Assembly: GCF_018390555.1 (NCBI RefSeq)
Contig: NZ_JAHBGB010000044.1
Location: 771,424 to 835,423, forward strand
Length of the DNA stretch: 64,000 nt
Source of the DNA: Ancylobacter oerskovii
Lineage (GTDB): Bacteria > Pseudomonadota > Alphaproteobacteria > Rhizobiales > Xanthobacteraceae
Reading direction: 5' to 3'
Numbering within the stretch: position 1 is the stretch's first letter; every line of letters starts with the position of its first letter. Position numbers and translations under genes: made by a program. Shown here piece by piece: positions 9,302 to 17,807 of the stretch. The notes under the pieces were generated by a model. It was given only the letters and a program-made list of their open reading frames with translations. It made no database searches and was not told the DNA's origin.

Positions 9302-10066
9302 ATGCGCATTCTCGTGACCAATGACGACGGCATCCACGCACCCGGGCTCGACGCCTGCGCGCGGATCGCCCGCGCCCTCTCCGACGATGTGTGGGTGGTG
9401 GCGCCGGAATTCGACCAGTCCGGCGTGTCGCATTCGCTGTCGCTCTCCGATCCGCTGCGGCTGCGGCAGGTGGAGGAGAAGCGCTTCGCGGTGAAGGGCA
9501 CGCCGACCGATTGCGTGATCATGGCGGTGCGGCACATCCTGAAGGACGGCAAGCCCGACCTGGTGCTCTCCGGCGTCAATCGCGGCCAGAACGTCGCCGA
9601 GGATGTCGGCTATTCCGGCACGGTGGCGGGCGCCATGGAAGGCACGGTGCTCGGCATTCCCTCCATCGCGCTGTCGCAGGCCTATGGGCTGGCGACGCGC
9701 CACGCCCCCTCCTATGCGGCGGCCGAGCATCACGGGCCGCAGGTGATCCGCAAGCTGCTGGAGGAGGGGATCCCGCCGGGCCTGCTCATCAACGTCAACT
9801 TCCCCAACCGGCCGCCGGAAGAGGTGGCCGGCGTGCGGGTGACGGCGCAGGGCAAGCGCAACCAGGAACTGCTGCGCATCGACGAGCGCGCCGACGGACG
9901 CGGCAACCCCTATTTCTGGATCGCCTTCGAACGGCGCGTCTTCGAAACCGTGAACGGCTCCGACCTGCATGCGCTCGACCAGGGCTGCATCTCGGTGACG
10001 CCGCTGCGGCTGGACATGACCGACGAGCCGATGATGACCCTGTTGGCGCAAGTGTTCCACGGCTGA
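9302..10066 (+). CDS. surE: 5'/3'-nucleotidase SurE
   Basis: A 254-residue SurE phosphatase acting on nucleoside monophosphates. The N-terminus [20 protein letters not shown] contains the paired metal-binding Asp residues (D8, D9). [27 protein letters not shown] is the second family block with the metal-binding Asn. ATG 9302 is chosen because the protein must begin with the first beta strand; an in-frame ATG 105 bases upstream gives unrelated sequence. serS-surE-pcm is a conserved association. SurE and Pcm are classically linked in stationary-phase survival and protein repair. Confidence 0.96.
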   Translation: MRILVTNDDGIHAPGLDACARIARALSDDVWVVAPEFDQSGVSHSLSLSDPLRLRQVEEKRFAVKGTPTDCVIMAVRHILKDGKPDLVLSGVNRGQNVAEDVGYSGTVAGAMEGTVLGIPSIALSQAYGLATRHAPSYAAAEHHGPQVIRKLLEEGIPPGLLINVNFPNRPPEEVAGVRVTAQGKRNQELLRIDERADGRGNPYFWIAFERRVFETVNGSDLHALDQGCISVTPLRLDMTDEPMMTLLAQVFHG

Positions 10067-10094
10067 TCTTCCGGGCGAGCGAGGGGCGGCGGCG

Positions 10095-10754
10095 ATGGCG
10101 GTGGATGCGGACGGAACGGATGCCACGGCACGGGCGGCGCTGCTGCTGTCGCTGCGCCAGCGCGGGTTTCGCGACCGCGAGCTGCTGCGGGCCATGGAGC
10201 AGGTGCCACGCGAGATGTTCATCGCGCCGGCGTTCCGCCACCTCTCCTGGAGCGACCAGGCGCTGCCGATCGAGTGCGGCCAGAGCATCAGCCAGCCCTC
10301 GCTGGTGGCGCGGATGACCGAGGCGCTGGCGCCGGCGGCGGCGCATCGCGTGCTGGAGATCGGCACCGGCAGCGGCTACCAGGCGGCGGTGCTCGCCCAT
10401 CTGGCGGGACGGGTGATCACGCTGGAGCGCTTCCATACGCTGGCGCAGGAGGCGCGGGCCCGCCTCAAGGCGCTGGAGCTCTCCAATGTCGACGTGGTGG
10501 TGGCGGACGGCCAGCACGGCTATCTCGCCACATCGCCCTATGATCGCATTCTCGTCACGGTTGCGGTGCGCGAGGTGCCGCCCGCGCTGCTTGCCCAGCT
10601 CAACCATGGCGGCGTGCTGGTGGCGCCGGTGGGCGAGTTGGACGGTACACAAGTACTGATGAAGATCGTCTCCACCCCGGCCGGGCTGGAACGGCGTGAG
10701 CTCGGGCGGGTGCGCTTCGTGCCGCTGTTGCCGGGCGTGGCCGAGATTCTGTAG
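10095..10754 (+). CDS. pcm: protein-L-isoaspartate O-methyltransferase
   Basis: A 219-residue SAM-dependent enzyme that methylates isoaspartyl residues to start repair of aged proteins. Signatures are VPREMFIAPAFRHLSWSDQA (substrate pocket, near residue 36), the post-II QSISQP segment, and the SAM-binding motif VLEIGTGSGYQAAVLAHLAG (from about residue 90). The start ATG lies 28 bases after surE. Length and domain order are typical, and it likely shares the surE transcript. Confidence 0.95.
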   Translation: MAVDADGTDATARAALLLSLRQRGFRDRELLRAMEQVPREMFIAPAFRHLSWSDQALPIECGQSISQPSLVARMTEALAPAAAHRVLEIGTGSGYQAAVLAHLAGRVITLERFHTLAQEARARLKALELSNVDVVVADGQHGYLATSPYDRILVTVAVREVPPALLAQLNHGGVLVAPVGELDGTQVLMKIVSTPAGLERRELGRVRFVPLLPGVAEIL

Positions 10755-10842
10755 CGATTCCGCCACGCTTTTGCCGTTTCGTGGGCCACGGCGCTGGCGG
10801 ACTTAAGCCGATGTTTACCTATACGAGCCTTTAATCGTCCCC

Positions 10843-12207
10843 ATGTTTGGCGTGCGGGTGATGGGTGCGATGCGCGGGTCTTTGATGCGTGAATCTTGGT
10901 CGGTGTCGGGCTCCCGGTCCTTCTTGCGATTGTCGGTTGTCGCGCTGCTCGGCGGTACCGCGGCGGCGTGCAGCTCCGATGTCGGTCGCTTCCAGAATCC
11001 CAACCAGAGCCCGTTCGCCGCACAGTCGGCGCCGGCCTATACCGGATCGATCGCCTCGGCGCCGACCGGCCAGGTCCAGTCCGCGCCGATGGGGGCTCCC
11101 TCCTATGGCGCGCCGCAGCCGGTCGCCTCGACGTCCTACGGCGCGCCGCAGCCGAATTATGCGGCGGCGCCGGCCTATGGTCGCCCGCAAACCTATGGCG
11201 CCCCGCAGGCGCAGCCGCAGGGCTACGGCCAGCCGCAGCAGCTCGCCGCGGTGACGCCGGCCCAGCAGCCCCTCTACGGCACCTATGCGGCGCCGCAGGC
11301 CGCCGCCCCGGTGCGCCAGCCGGCACCCGTCGCCGCCGCGCCCGTGCTGCACGCGCCGGCCGCCGCCGCGAAGCCGTCGATGGCCGCTGCCGGCGCCGCG
11401 CATGTGGTCGCCTCCGGCGAGACGCTGAACTCGCTGTCGCGCCGCTACAATGTGCCGGTCTCGCAGATCGCGGCGGCTAACGGCCTCGACACCAATTCCC
11501 AGGTGCGCATCGGTCAGAGCGTGGTGATCCCCGGCGCCAGCGCGGCGGTCGCCGCCAAGCCGGCCGTGGCGCCGGCTCCGGTCGCCGCTGCCAAGCCGGC
11601 GACCACCATGCCGGTGGCGACGACACCCGTCGCGACCGCTCCGGCCGCTGCATCCACGGCCGTCGCGGCGGCACCGGCCGCCAAGCCTCTCGCTCCCGCC
11701 AATTCGGCCAAGCCGGCCCCGGCCGCCGTCGCGGCGGCGCCGCTCGCCGCGCCGGCCGAGCCCAAGGCGCAGACCATCGCCGCCGTGAAGCCTTCCGAGC
11801 CGGTCGAGGAAACCCGCACCGCGAGCGGCGTGCAGTTCCGCTGGCCGGTGCGCGGGCGCATCATTTCCGGCTACGGGCCGAAGCCCGGCGGGCAGACCAA
11901 TGAGGGCATCAACGTCTCGGTGCCGGAAGGCACCTCGGTGAAGGCCGCCGAGGACGGCGTCGTCGCCTATGCCGGCAGCGAGCTGAAGGGCTATGGCAAC
12001 CTGGTGTTGGTGAAGCATGCCGACGGCTGGGTCACCGCCTATGCCCACAACAGCGCGCTCGACGTGAAGAAGGGCGATACGGTGAAGCGCGGCCAGGTGA
12101 TCGCCAAGGCCGGCCAGACCGGAAACGTCTCCTCGCCGCAGGTGCATTTCGAGATCCGCAAGGGATCGCAGGCGATGGATCCGTCGCAGTATCTCGCCGG
12201 TCTCTGA
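10843..12207 (+). CDS. NlpD-like LysM/M23 lipoprotein, catalytically degenerate
   Basis: Up to 454 residues. A basic n-region and hydrophobic segment end in a lipobox (LLGGTAAAC) with Cys 43, predicting an outer-membrane lipoprotein. Residues 45-185 are a Gln/Pro/Tyr/Ala-rich disordered region with repeated SYGAPQP-like units. One LysM domain follows at 187-230, then an Ala/Pro linker, and an M23/LytM domain at 329-454. Zinc ligands are missing: the usual HxGxD is NEGINV, and HxH is VHFE. This matches NlpD/EnvC-type activators of N-acetylmuramyl-L-alanine amidases rather than active endopeptidases (inference). No clear ribosome-binding site precedes 10843. ATG 10885, giving MRESWSVSGSRSFLRL, is an equally credible start. 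Confidence 0.85.
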   Translation: MFGVRVMGAMRGSLMRESWSVSGSRSFLRLSVVALLGGTAAACSSDVGRFQNPNQSPFAAQSAPAYTGSIASAPTGQVQSAPMGAPSYGAPQPVASTSYGAPQPNYAAAPAYGRPQTYGAPQAQPQGYGQPQQLAAVTPAQQPLYGTYAAPQAAAPVRQPAPVAAAPVLHAPAAAAKPSMAAAGAAHVVASGETLNSLSRRYNVPVSQIAAANGLDTNSQVRIGQSVVIPGASAAVAAKPAVAPAPVAAAKPATTMPVATTPVATAPAAASTAVAAAPAAKPLAPANSAKPAPAAVAAAPLAAPAEPKAQTIAAVKPSEPVEETRTASGVQFRWPVRGRIISGYGPKPGGQTNEGINVSVPEGTSVKAAEDGVVAYAGSELKGYGNLVLVKHADGWVTAYAHNSALDVKKGDTVKRGQVIAKAGQTGNVSSPQVHFEIRKGSQAMDPSQYLAGL

Positions 12208-12242
12208 GTTTCGCCGGCCCTTCCGATCCCGGCGACCTTCAG

Positions 12243-12280
12243 ACCGCGCCCCGCCGCAAGGCCGGGCGCGGTTTTGTTTT
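12243..12280 (+). terminator. rho-independent terminator after the NlpD-like gene
   Basis: ACCGCGCCC (12243-12251) pairs perfectly with GGGCGCGGT (12264-12272). An inner GCC-GCAA-GGC tetraloop stem caps it, and a T-rich run TTTTGTTTT follows to 12280. It lies between convergent genes, ending just before the stop of the minus-strand ATPase gene. Confidence 0.85.
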
Positions 12281-12285
12281 GCCGG

Positions 12286-13167
12286 TCAGCGCTCGGTCAG
12301 CGCGACGCCGAGGCGGCCGGCGAGGTCCTGCACATATTGCCAGGCCGTGCGGCCGGAACGGGCGCCGCGCGTGGTCGACCATTCCAGCGACTCGCGGCGC
12401 AGCGTCTCCTCGTCGATGGGCAGCTCGAAGCGGGCGGCATAGCCGTTGACCATCGCCAGATAGTCGTCCTGCGAACATTTGTGGAAGCCGAGCCAGAGGC
12501 CGAAGCGGTCCGACAGCGAGACCTTCTCCTCCACCGCCTCGCCGGGATTGATGGCGGTGGAACGCTCATTCTCCATCATGTCGCGCGGCAGCAGGTGCCG
12601 GCGGTTGGAGGTGGCGTAGAAAATGACGTTCTCCGGCCGGCCCTCGATGCCGCCCTCAAGCACCGCCTTGAGCGACTTGTAGGAGGTATCGTCATGGTCG
12701 AAGGACAGGTCGTCGCAGAACACGATGAAATGGAACGGCGCGGGCCGCATCAGGCTCATCAGGGCCGGCAGCGTCTCGATGTCCTCGCGGTGGATCTCGA
12801 TCAGCTTCAACGGCGGCAGGCCGTCGGCGGCGAGGGCGGCATTGACCTCGGCATGGGCGGCCTTGACCAGCGAGCTCTTGCCCATGCCGCGCGCGCCCCA
12901 CAGCAGCGCGTTGTTGGCGGGCAGGCCGCGGGCGAAGCGATTGGTGTTGTCCACCAGCTGGTCGCGCGTGCGGTCGATGCCCTTCAGAAGCTCCATCGCC
13001 ACCCGGCTGACGCGCGGCACCGGCTCCAGCCGATGTCCCTCAGCGTGCCAGACATAGGCGTCCGCGACGGTGAAATCCACGGCCGTGGCGGCCGGCGGGG
13101 CGAGGCGGTCGAGCGCATCGGCGATGCGCGCGAGAACCGCTCCGAGATCGTCCGAGGTGTGGGTCAT
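12286..13167 (-). CDS. DUF815-family AAA-type ATPase
   Basis: A 293-residue ATP-binding protein of the DUF815 family (E. coli has no well-studied member). Walker A is GARGMGKSS (91-99), a Walker B-like FHIVFCDDLSFD follows in the middle, then a sensor segment VIFYATSNRRHLLPRDM and a C-terminal EKVSLSDRFGLWLGF block typical of the family. Role unknown. The ATG at 13167 has AAGGAG seven bases upstream; in-frame codons further upstream would run into the yajC promoter region and look non-coding. It is transcribed convergently with the NlpD-like gene and divergently from yajC. Confidence 0.9.
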   Translation of the reverse strand: MTHTSDDLGAVLARIADALDRLAPPAATAVDFTVADAYVWHAEGHRLEPVPRVSRVAMELLKGIDRTRDQLVDNTNRFARGLPANNALLWGARGMGKSSLVKAAHAEVNAALAADGLPPLKLIEIHREDIETLPALMSLMRPAPFHFIVFCDDLSFDHDDTSYKSLKAVLEGGIEGRPENVIFYATSNRRHLLPRDMMENERSTAINPGEAVEEKVSLSDRFGLWLGFHKCSQDDYLAMVNGYAARFELPIDEETLRRESLEWSTTRGARSGRTAWQYVQDLAGRLGVALTER

Positions 13168-13278
13168 GATGGGGCTCCTTGCGGAGCCGGAATAGCCACC
13201 CGCGGCCGGCGACACAAGCGCAACCGTAACGCCGGTTACTCCTTTCGCAGACGTGACCCTGCGGCGCGCTGACGGCGT

Positions 13279-13306
13279 TTGCATTCGGCAGGCGCGTCAG
13301 TATAGT
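13279..13306 (+). promoter_or_regulatory. probable sigma-70 promoter for yajC-secDF
   Basis: TTGCAT (13279-13284) and TATAGT (13301-13306) are separated by 16 bases. They lie about 60 bases upstream of the yajC start, in the gap divergent from the DUF815 gene. Confidence 0.55.
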
Positions 13307-13363
13307 CCGCGCCGCTTCGCCGGGCCTGTTGCCCGCCAACTTTTCGACGGACAAGGAACCCCT

Positions 13364-13702
13364 ATGCTGATCACGCCCGCCTATGCGCAGGCCGCCGGCC
13401 CGGGCGGTACCGACATGCTGATGTCGCTGCTGCCTTTCGTTCTGATCTTCGTGATCATGTATTTCCTGATCCTGCGTCCGCAGCAGAAGAAGGTGAAGGC
13501 CCACCAGGAACTGGTGAAGGGCATCCGCCGTGGCGACACGGTGGTCACCTCCGGCGGTCTCGTCGGCAAGGTCGCCCGTGTCGTCGACGACAACGAGATC
13601 GAGCTGCAGGTCGGCGAGGGCGTGAAGATCCGCCAGCTGCGCGGCATGATCTCGGAAGTGCGCGCCAAGGGCGAGCCGGCCAAGGAGGACGGCGCCTCCT
13701 GA
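13364..13702 (+). CDS. yajC: preprotein translocase accessory subunit YajC
   Basis: A 112-residue single-pass membrane protein that associates with SecDF at the SecYEG translocon. A short N-terminus (MLITPAYAQAAGPGG) is followed by one hydrophobic helix (LMSLLPFVLIFVIMYFLILR). The family signature RPQQKKVKAHQELVKGIRRGD then leads into a small beta domain. The ATG at 13364 has AAGGAA just upstream; the in-frame ATG further upstream lies inside the probable promoter. It heads yajC-secD-secF. The 152-base gap before secD holds a hairpin (CGCAAAA 13715-13721 with TTTTGCG 13732-13738) but no gene. Confidence 0.95.
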   Translation: MLITPAYAQAAGPGGTDMLMSLLPFVLIFVIMYFLILRPQQKKVKAHQELVKGIRRGDTVVTSGGLVGKVARVVDDNEIELQVGEGVKIRQLRGMISEVRAKGEPAKEDGAS

Positions 13703-13854
13703 GGCGCCCCGTTCCGCAAAAGTTGAAAGATTTTTGCGATGGGAACATGCTCCCGGCCTCAGGATCGGGAGCGCTTTCAGACGGCCGGGCGCCTCGGTCC
13801 GGCCGGAAGGGGCTTCAGCGGCGCGCCTGAAGGCGGGCGGCCGGAAAGAACGAC

Positions 13855-15453
13855 ATGCTCTATTTCTCCAGATGGAAAGCGCTGGCGATCGTGGTTCTCT
13901 CCGCGATCATCTGCCTCATGGTAGTGCCCAGCCTGTTGTCGCCGACCGCTTTCGAGAAGCTGCCCGGCTTCCTGCAACGCAAGATCGTGCTCGGTCTCGA
14001 TCTGCAGGGCGGCTCCTACATCGTGCTCGAGGTGCAGCAGAACGACGTGCGCCAGATGCGGCTCACCCAGCTGCGCGACGATTCCCGCCGGCTGCTGCGC
14101 GATGCCAAGATCGGCTTCAGCAACGTGGCCATCCAGGGCGACGCGGTGATCGTGCGGGTGCGCGAGGCCAATGACGGCGATGCGGCGCTCGCCAAGCTGC
14201 GCGAGCTCGCCCAGCCGATCGGCGGGGTGATGGCGGGCGGCGGCCAGCTCGACACCGACGTGTCGCTGAGCGGCGACACCATCCGCATCGCGCCCTCGGC
14301 CGCCGGCCTGCAGGCGCGCACCATCCAGGCGGTGTCGCAATCCATCGAGATCATCCGCAAGCGTATCGACCAGCTCGGCACCACCGAGCCGTCGATCCAG
14401 CGCCAGGGCGCCGACCGCATCCAGGTGCAGGTGCCGGGCCTGCAGGATCCCTCGCGGCTGAAGGCGCTGCTCGGCCAGACCGCCCAGCTGACCTTCCGTC
14501 TCGTCGATACCTCGGTGAATGCGCAGCAGGCGCTGCAGGGCCGTCCGCCGGCCGGTACCGATATCCTCTATTCGCAGGACAACCCGCCGCAGCCCTATGT
14601 CATCGAGCAGCGGGTGCTGGTGGCCGGCGAGGACCTGACCGACGCGCAGCCGAGCTTCGACCCGCAGACGCGCGAGCCGGTGGTGACCTTCCGCTTCAAC
14701 ACCAACGGCGCGCGGCGCTTCGCCGAGGCGACGCAGGCCAATGTCGGCCGGCCCTTCGCCATCATCCTCGACAACCATGTGATCTCCGCGCCGGTGATCC
14801 GCGAGCCGATCCTCGGCGGTTCCGGCCAGATCAGCGGCAATTTCAGCGTGCAGCAGGCCAACGACCTCGCCATCCTCCTGCGTGCCGGCGCGCTGCCGGT
14901 GCCGCTGCAGGTGGTGGAGGAGCGCACGGTCGGCCCCGGCCTCGGCGCCGATTCGATCCAGGCCGGCCTCGTCGCCTCCATCGTCGGCGCGGTGCTGGTC
15001 GCGCTGTTCATGATCGCCACCTACGGCCTGTTCGGCGTCATCGCGGTGGTCGCGGTGGCGGTGAACGTCGGCATGATCTTCGGCATTCTCGCCATGCTGG
15101 GGGCCACGCTGACGCTGCCCGGCATCGCCGGCGTGGTGCTCACCGTCGGCATCGCGGTCGATTCCAACGTGCTGATCTATGAGCGCATCCGCGAGGAGGC
15201 GCGGGCGGGCCGCTCGGCGATCTCCGCCATCGATGCCGGCTTCTCGCGCGCGCTGGCGACCATCCTCGATTCGAACATCACCACCTTCATCGCGGCGGCG
15301 GTGCTGTTCTATGTCGGTTCCGGCCCGGTGCGCGGCTTCGCCATCACCTTCGGCATCGGCATCGTCACCACCGTGTTCACCGCCTTCACGCTGACCCGCC
15401 TGATGGCGGCTGTCTGGGTGCGCTGGAAGCGCCCCCAGCGCGTGCCGATCTGA
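13855..15453 (+). CDS. secD: protein translocase subunit SecD
   Basis: A 532-residue RND-superfamily membrane protein. TM1 lies near the N-terminus, then the conserved LGLDLQGGSYIVLEV block, a large periplasmic P1 region, and five further helices at the C-terminus. RND motifs GVVLTVGIAVDSNVLIYERIREE and FSRALATILDSNITT carry the conserved transmembrane Asp that couples proton flow to pulling of exported chains. SecD works with SecF and YajC. Its length is close to other alphaproteobacterial SecD proteins. secF follows after 18 bases. Confidence 0.97.
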   Translation: MLYFSRWKALAIVVLSAIICLMVVPSLLSPTAFEKLPGFLQRKIVLGLDLQGGSYIVLEVQQNDVRQMRLTQLRDDSRRLLRDAKIGFSNVAIQGDAVIVRVREANDGDAALAKLRELAQPIGGVMAGGGQLDTDVSLSGDTIRIAPSAAGLQARTIQAVSQSIEIIRKRIDQLGTTEPSIQRQGADRIQVQVPGLQDPSRLKALLGQTAQLTFRLVDTSVNAQQALQGRPPAGTDILYSQDNPPQPYVIEQRVLVAGEDLTDAQPSFDPQTREPVVTFRFNTNGARRFAEATQANVGRPFAIILDNHVISAPVIREPILGGSGQISGNFSVQQANDLAILLRAGALPVPLQVVEERTVGPGLGADSIQAGLVASIVGAVLVALFMIATYGLFGVIAVVAVAVNVGMIFGILAMLGATLTLPGIAGVVLTVGIAVDSNVLIYERIREEARAGRSAISAIDAGFSRALATILDSNITTFIAAAVLFYVGSGPVRGFAITFGIGIVTTVFTAFTLTRLMAAVWVRWKRPQRVPI

Positions 15454-15471
15454 GAAAGGCGAGCGTTTCCC

Positions 15472-16449
15472 ATGCGTCTGCTCCGCATCGTCCCGGACGA
15501 CACCAAATTCGACTTCATGCGCTTCCGGCGCATCAGCTTCCCGATCTCGGCGCTGCTGTCGATCGTGGCGCTCGTCGCCTTCATGACCGTCGGGCTGAAT
15601 TTCGGCATCGACTTCAAGGGTGGCACGCTGCTCGAGGTGCGCTACCCCAACAACACGCTGAACATTGCCGATGTGCGCTCCAAGCTCGAATCGCTCGAGC
15701 TCGGCGAGGTGCAGATCCAGGAGATCGGCAGCGACGGCGAGGTGCTGATCCGCGTCGCCCAGCAGCCGGGCGGCGAACAGGCCCAGCAGGCGGTGGTGGG
15801 CAAGGTGCGCACCGCGCTCGGCGACGCGGTGGAATATCGCCGCGTCGAGGTAGTCGGCCCGCGCGTGTCGCAGGAATTGCTCAGCTACGGCATCGTCGGC
15901 CTGATCGCCGCGGTGTTCTGCATCCTCGTCTATCTGTGGTTCCGCTTCGAGTGGCAGTTCGCGCTCGGCGCCTCGATCGCCAACTTCCACGACATCGTGC
16001 TGACCATCGGGTTCATGGCGATCTTCAGGATCGACTTCGACCTGACCAGCGTGGCGGCGCTGCTGACCATTCTCGGCTATTCGCTGAACGACACCATCGT
16101 CATCTACGACCGCATCCGCGAGATGCTGCGGCGCTACAAGAAGATGCCGATCGACGAGTTGCTGAACGCCTCCATCAACTCGACACTGTCGCGTTCGGTG
16201 ATCACCCATGTCACCGTCACCCTGGCGCTGCTGTCGCTGGTGCTGTTCGGCGGGCGGGCGATCCATTCCTTCTCGGTGACGATGATGTTCGGCGTGGTGC
16301 TGGTCGGCACCTACACCTCGATCTTCATCGCCTCGCCGCTGCTGATCTATCTCGGCGTCACCACCCGCACCATGGCGGAGAAGGATGCCGAGGCGAAGAC
16401 CGCCAAGGCGGAAGGCAAGCCCGCGACGGGAAAGCCGGCTCGCCCCTGA
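15472..16449 (+). CDS. secF: protein translocase subunit SecF
   Basis: A 325-residue partner of SecD with six predicted helices. Signatures are LNFGIDFKGGTLLEVRYPNN near the N-terminus, the periplasmic domain ending in VEVVGPRVSQELLSYG, and the RND motif LTILGYSLNDTIVIYDRIRE containing the coupling Asp. The C-terminal 25 residues are Lys/Ala/Glu-rich and cytoplasmic. The gene sits in the yajC-secD-secF operon; 50 bases downstream begins an NDUFAF3-type gene that is conserved next to secDF in alphaproteobacteria. Confidence 0.97.
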   Translation: MRLLRIVPDDTKFDFMRFRRISFPISALLSIVALVAFMTVGLNFGIDFKGGTLLEVRYPNNTLNIADVRSKLESLELGEVQIQEIGSDGEVLIRVAQQPGGEQAQQAVVGKVRTALGDAVEYRRVEVVGPRVSQELLSYGIVGLIAAVFCILVYLWFRFEWQFALGASIANFHDIVLTIGFMAIFRIDFDLTSVAALLTILGYSLNDTIVIYDRIREMLRRYKKMPIDELLNASINSTLSRSVITHVTVTLALLSLVLFGGRAIHSFSVTMMFGVVLVGTYTSIFIASPLLIYLGVTTRTMAEKDAEAKTAKAEGKPATGKPARP

Positions 16450-16499
16450 TCTGACGTGAGGCCGGAGCGCCGCTGGGGCGCTCCGACGCGGAGCTGAGA

Positions 16500-16877
16500 A
16501 TGGCCACGTCCGACGCTCATCTGCCGCGCCAGGTGCCGATCGACGGCTACGGTGCCGGCTTCTTCCACTTTGCCGGCATGGCGTCGGAAGGGTCGATCCT
16601 CGCCTTGCCGAGCGGCATCCATGCCTGGCGGATCGACGGGGTGGCCGGGATCGACGCGGCCGCGCTGGCGCCCGTGCTGGCCGAGAGCGCGGATATCGAC
16701 ATGCTGATCATCGGCACCGGTGTCGAGCCCTGGGCGGTGCCGGACGCGCTGCGCTGGCGGCTGCGCGACGTCGGCATCGGCATCGACGCCATGCCCACCC
16801 GGGCGGCGGCCTCCACCTACAATGTCCTGCTGGCCGAGGGCCGGCCGGTGGCGGCCGCCCTGTTGGCGTTGCGCTGA
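16500..16877 (+). CDS. MTH938/DUF498-family protein, NDUFAF3 homologue
   Basis: A 125-residue protein of the MTH938-like (DUF498) fold. Recognisable blocks are the N-terminal IDGYGAGFFHFAGMASEGSI, the central ADIDMLIIGTGVEPWAVPDA and the C-terminal IDAMPTRAAASTYNVLLAEG-R. The human member NDUFAF3 is a mitochondrial complex I assembly factor, and its bacterial relatives are known to lie beside secDF. A role in complex I biogenesis is therefore inferred; the bacterial function is not established. It is followed after 11 bases by a homologue of a second complex I assembly factor. Confidence 0.88.
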   Translation: MATSDAHLPRQVPIDGYGAGFFHFAGMASEGSILALPSGIHAWRIDGVAGIDAAALAPVLAESADIDMLIIGTGVEPWAVPDALRWRLRDVGIGIDAMPTRAAASTYNVLLAEGRPVAAALLALR

Positions 16878-16888
16878 GGGCCGGGCGG

Positions 16889-17782
16889 GTGGAAGCGCCG
16901 GATACCAACATCGCCTATTGCACGCAGCTGGTGCGCGATTTCGATCGCGACCGCTATATCGCCAGCCTCTACGCGCCGGAGACCACGCGCGGGGCGCTGA
17001 TGGCGCTGCACGCCTTCAATGTCGAGGTGTCGCGCGTGCGGGAAGCGATCACCAATCCGCTGGCCGGGGAAGTCCGGCTGCAATGGTGGAGCGACGCGCT
17101 GATCGGCGACGCGCGCGGCGACGTGAAGGCCAATCCGGTCGCCGCGGCGCTGATCGACGCGATCAACCGGCACAGCCTGCCGCGGCAGACCTTCTTCGCG
17201 CTGATCGATGCGCGCATCTTCGATCTCTATGACGACCCGATGCCGAGCGTGAACGATCTCGAAGGCTATGCCGGGGAGACGTCGTCGGCGTTGATCCGGC
17301 TGGGCACGCTGATCCTGACCGGCGCCGCGCCGGGACCGGGAGGGGAGCGGGCGCTCGCCGATGCCGCCGGCCATGCCGGGGTCGCCTATGCGGTGACGGG
17401 GCTGCTGCGCGCCTTTCCCCACCATGCGCGGCGCGGACAGTGCTATGTGCCGCTCGACCTGCTGAAGGCGCACGGCGTGGGGCGCGAGGCGGCGGTGTCG
17501 GGCACGCCGACGCCGGGCCTCATCGCGGCGCTGGCCGATCTGCGCAACTTGGCGCGGCGGCACTATGAACAGGCCATGGCGGCGCTCGGCGGGGTCGATC
17601 CGGCGAATTATCCGGTGTTCCTGCCGCTGGCGCTGGTGCCGGGCGACCTCGCCCGCATGGGGCGGGCGCATGATCCCTTCGTGCGGGTGCCGGCGCTCTC
17701 GCCGCTGCGGCGGATGTGGCGCCTGTGGGGAGCGGCCCGCTCATTCGGGAAGGCATCCGGCGGCAAGGCGTTCCGCGGCTGA
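16889..17782 (+). CDS. squalene/phytoene synthase-fold protein, NDUFAF6-like
   Basis: A 297-residue protein with a prenyltransferase-like all-helical fold, starting at GTG 16889. True phytoene and squalene synthases carry two Asp-rich (DxxxD) motifs. Here the first is replaced by HAFNVEVSRVREA, and the second region reads YDDPMPSVNDLEGYAGETSS, so a canonical condensation reaction is doubtful. The pattern fits the NDUFAF6 (C8orf38) branch, a complex I assembly factor in mitochondria. No hpnC/hpnD, crtB or other isoprenoid genes adjoin; the neighbours are secF and the NDUFAF3 homologue. A plain squalene or phytoene synthase is the alternative, judged less likely. Confidence 0.8.
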   Translation: MEAPDTNIAYCTQLVRDFDRDRYIASLYAPETTRGALMALHAFNVEVSRVREAITNPLAGEVRLQWWSDALIGDARGDVKANPVAAALIDAINRHSLPRQTFFALIDARIFDLYDDPMPSVNDLEGYAGETSSALIRLGTLILTGAAPGPGGERALADAAGHAGVAYAVTGLLRAFPHHARRGQCYVPLDLLKAHGVGREAAVSGTPTPGLIAALADLRNLARRHYEQAMAALGGVDPANYPVFLPLALVPGDLARMGRAHDPFVRVPALSPLRRMWRLWGAARSFGKASGGKAFRG

Positions 17783-17807
17783 CGCAGACCGGCCGGCGGA
17801 TGCCGGC

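Noticed and set aside
16889..17782. Annotation as a plain phytoene or squalene synthase
   Set aside because: The first Asp-rich motif is missing and no isoprenoid or hopanoid genes adjoin; the NDUFAF6-like reading fits sequence and context better.
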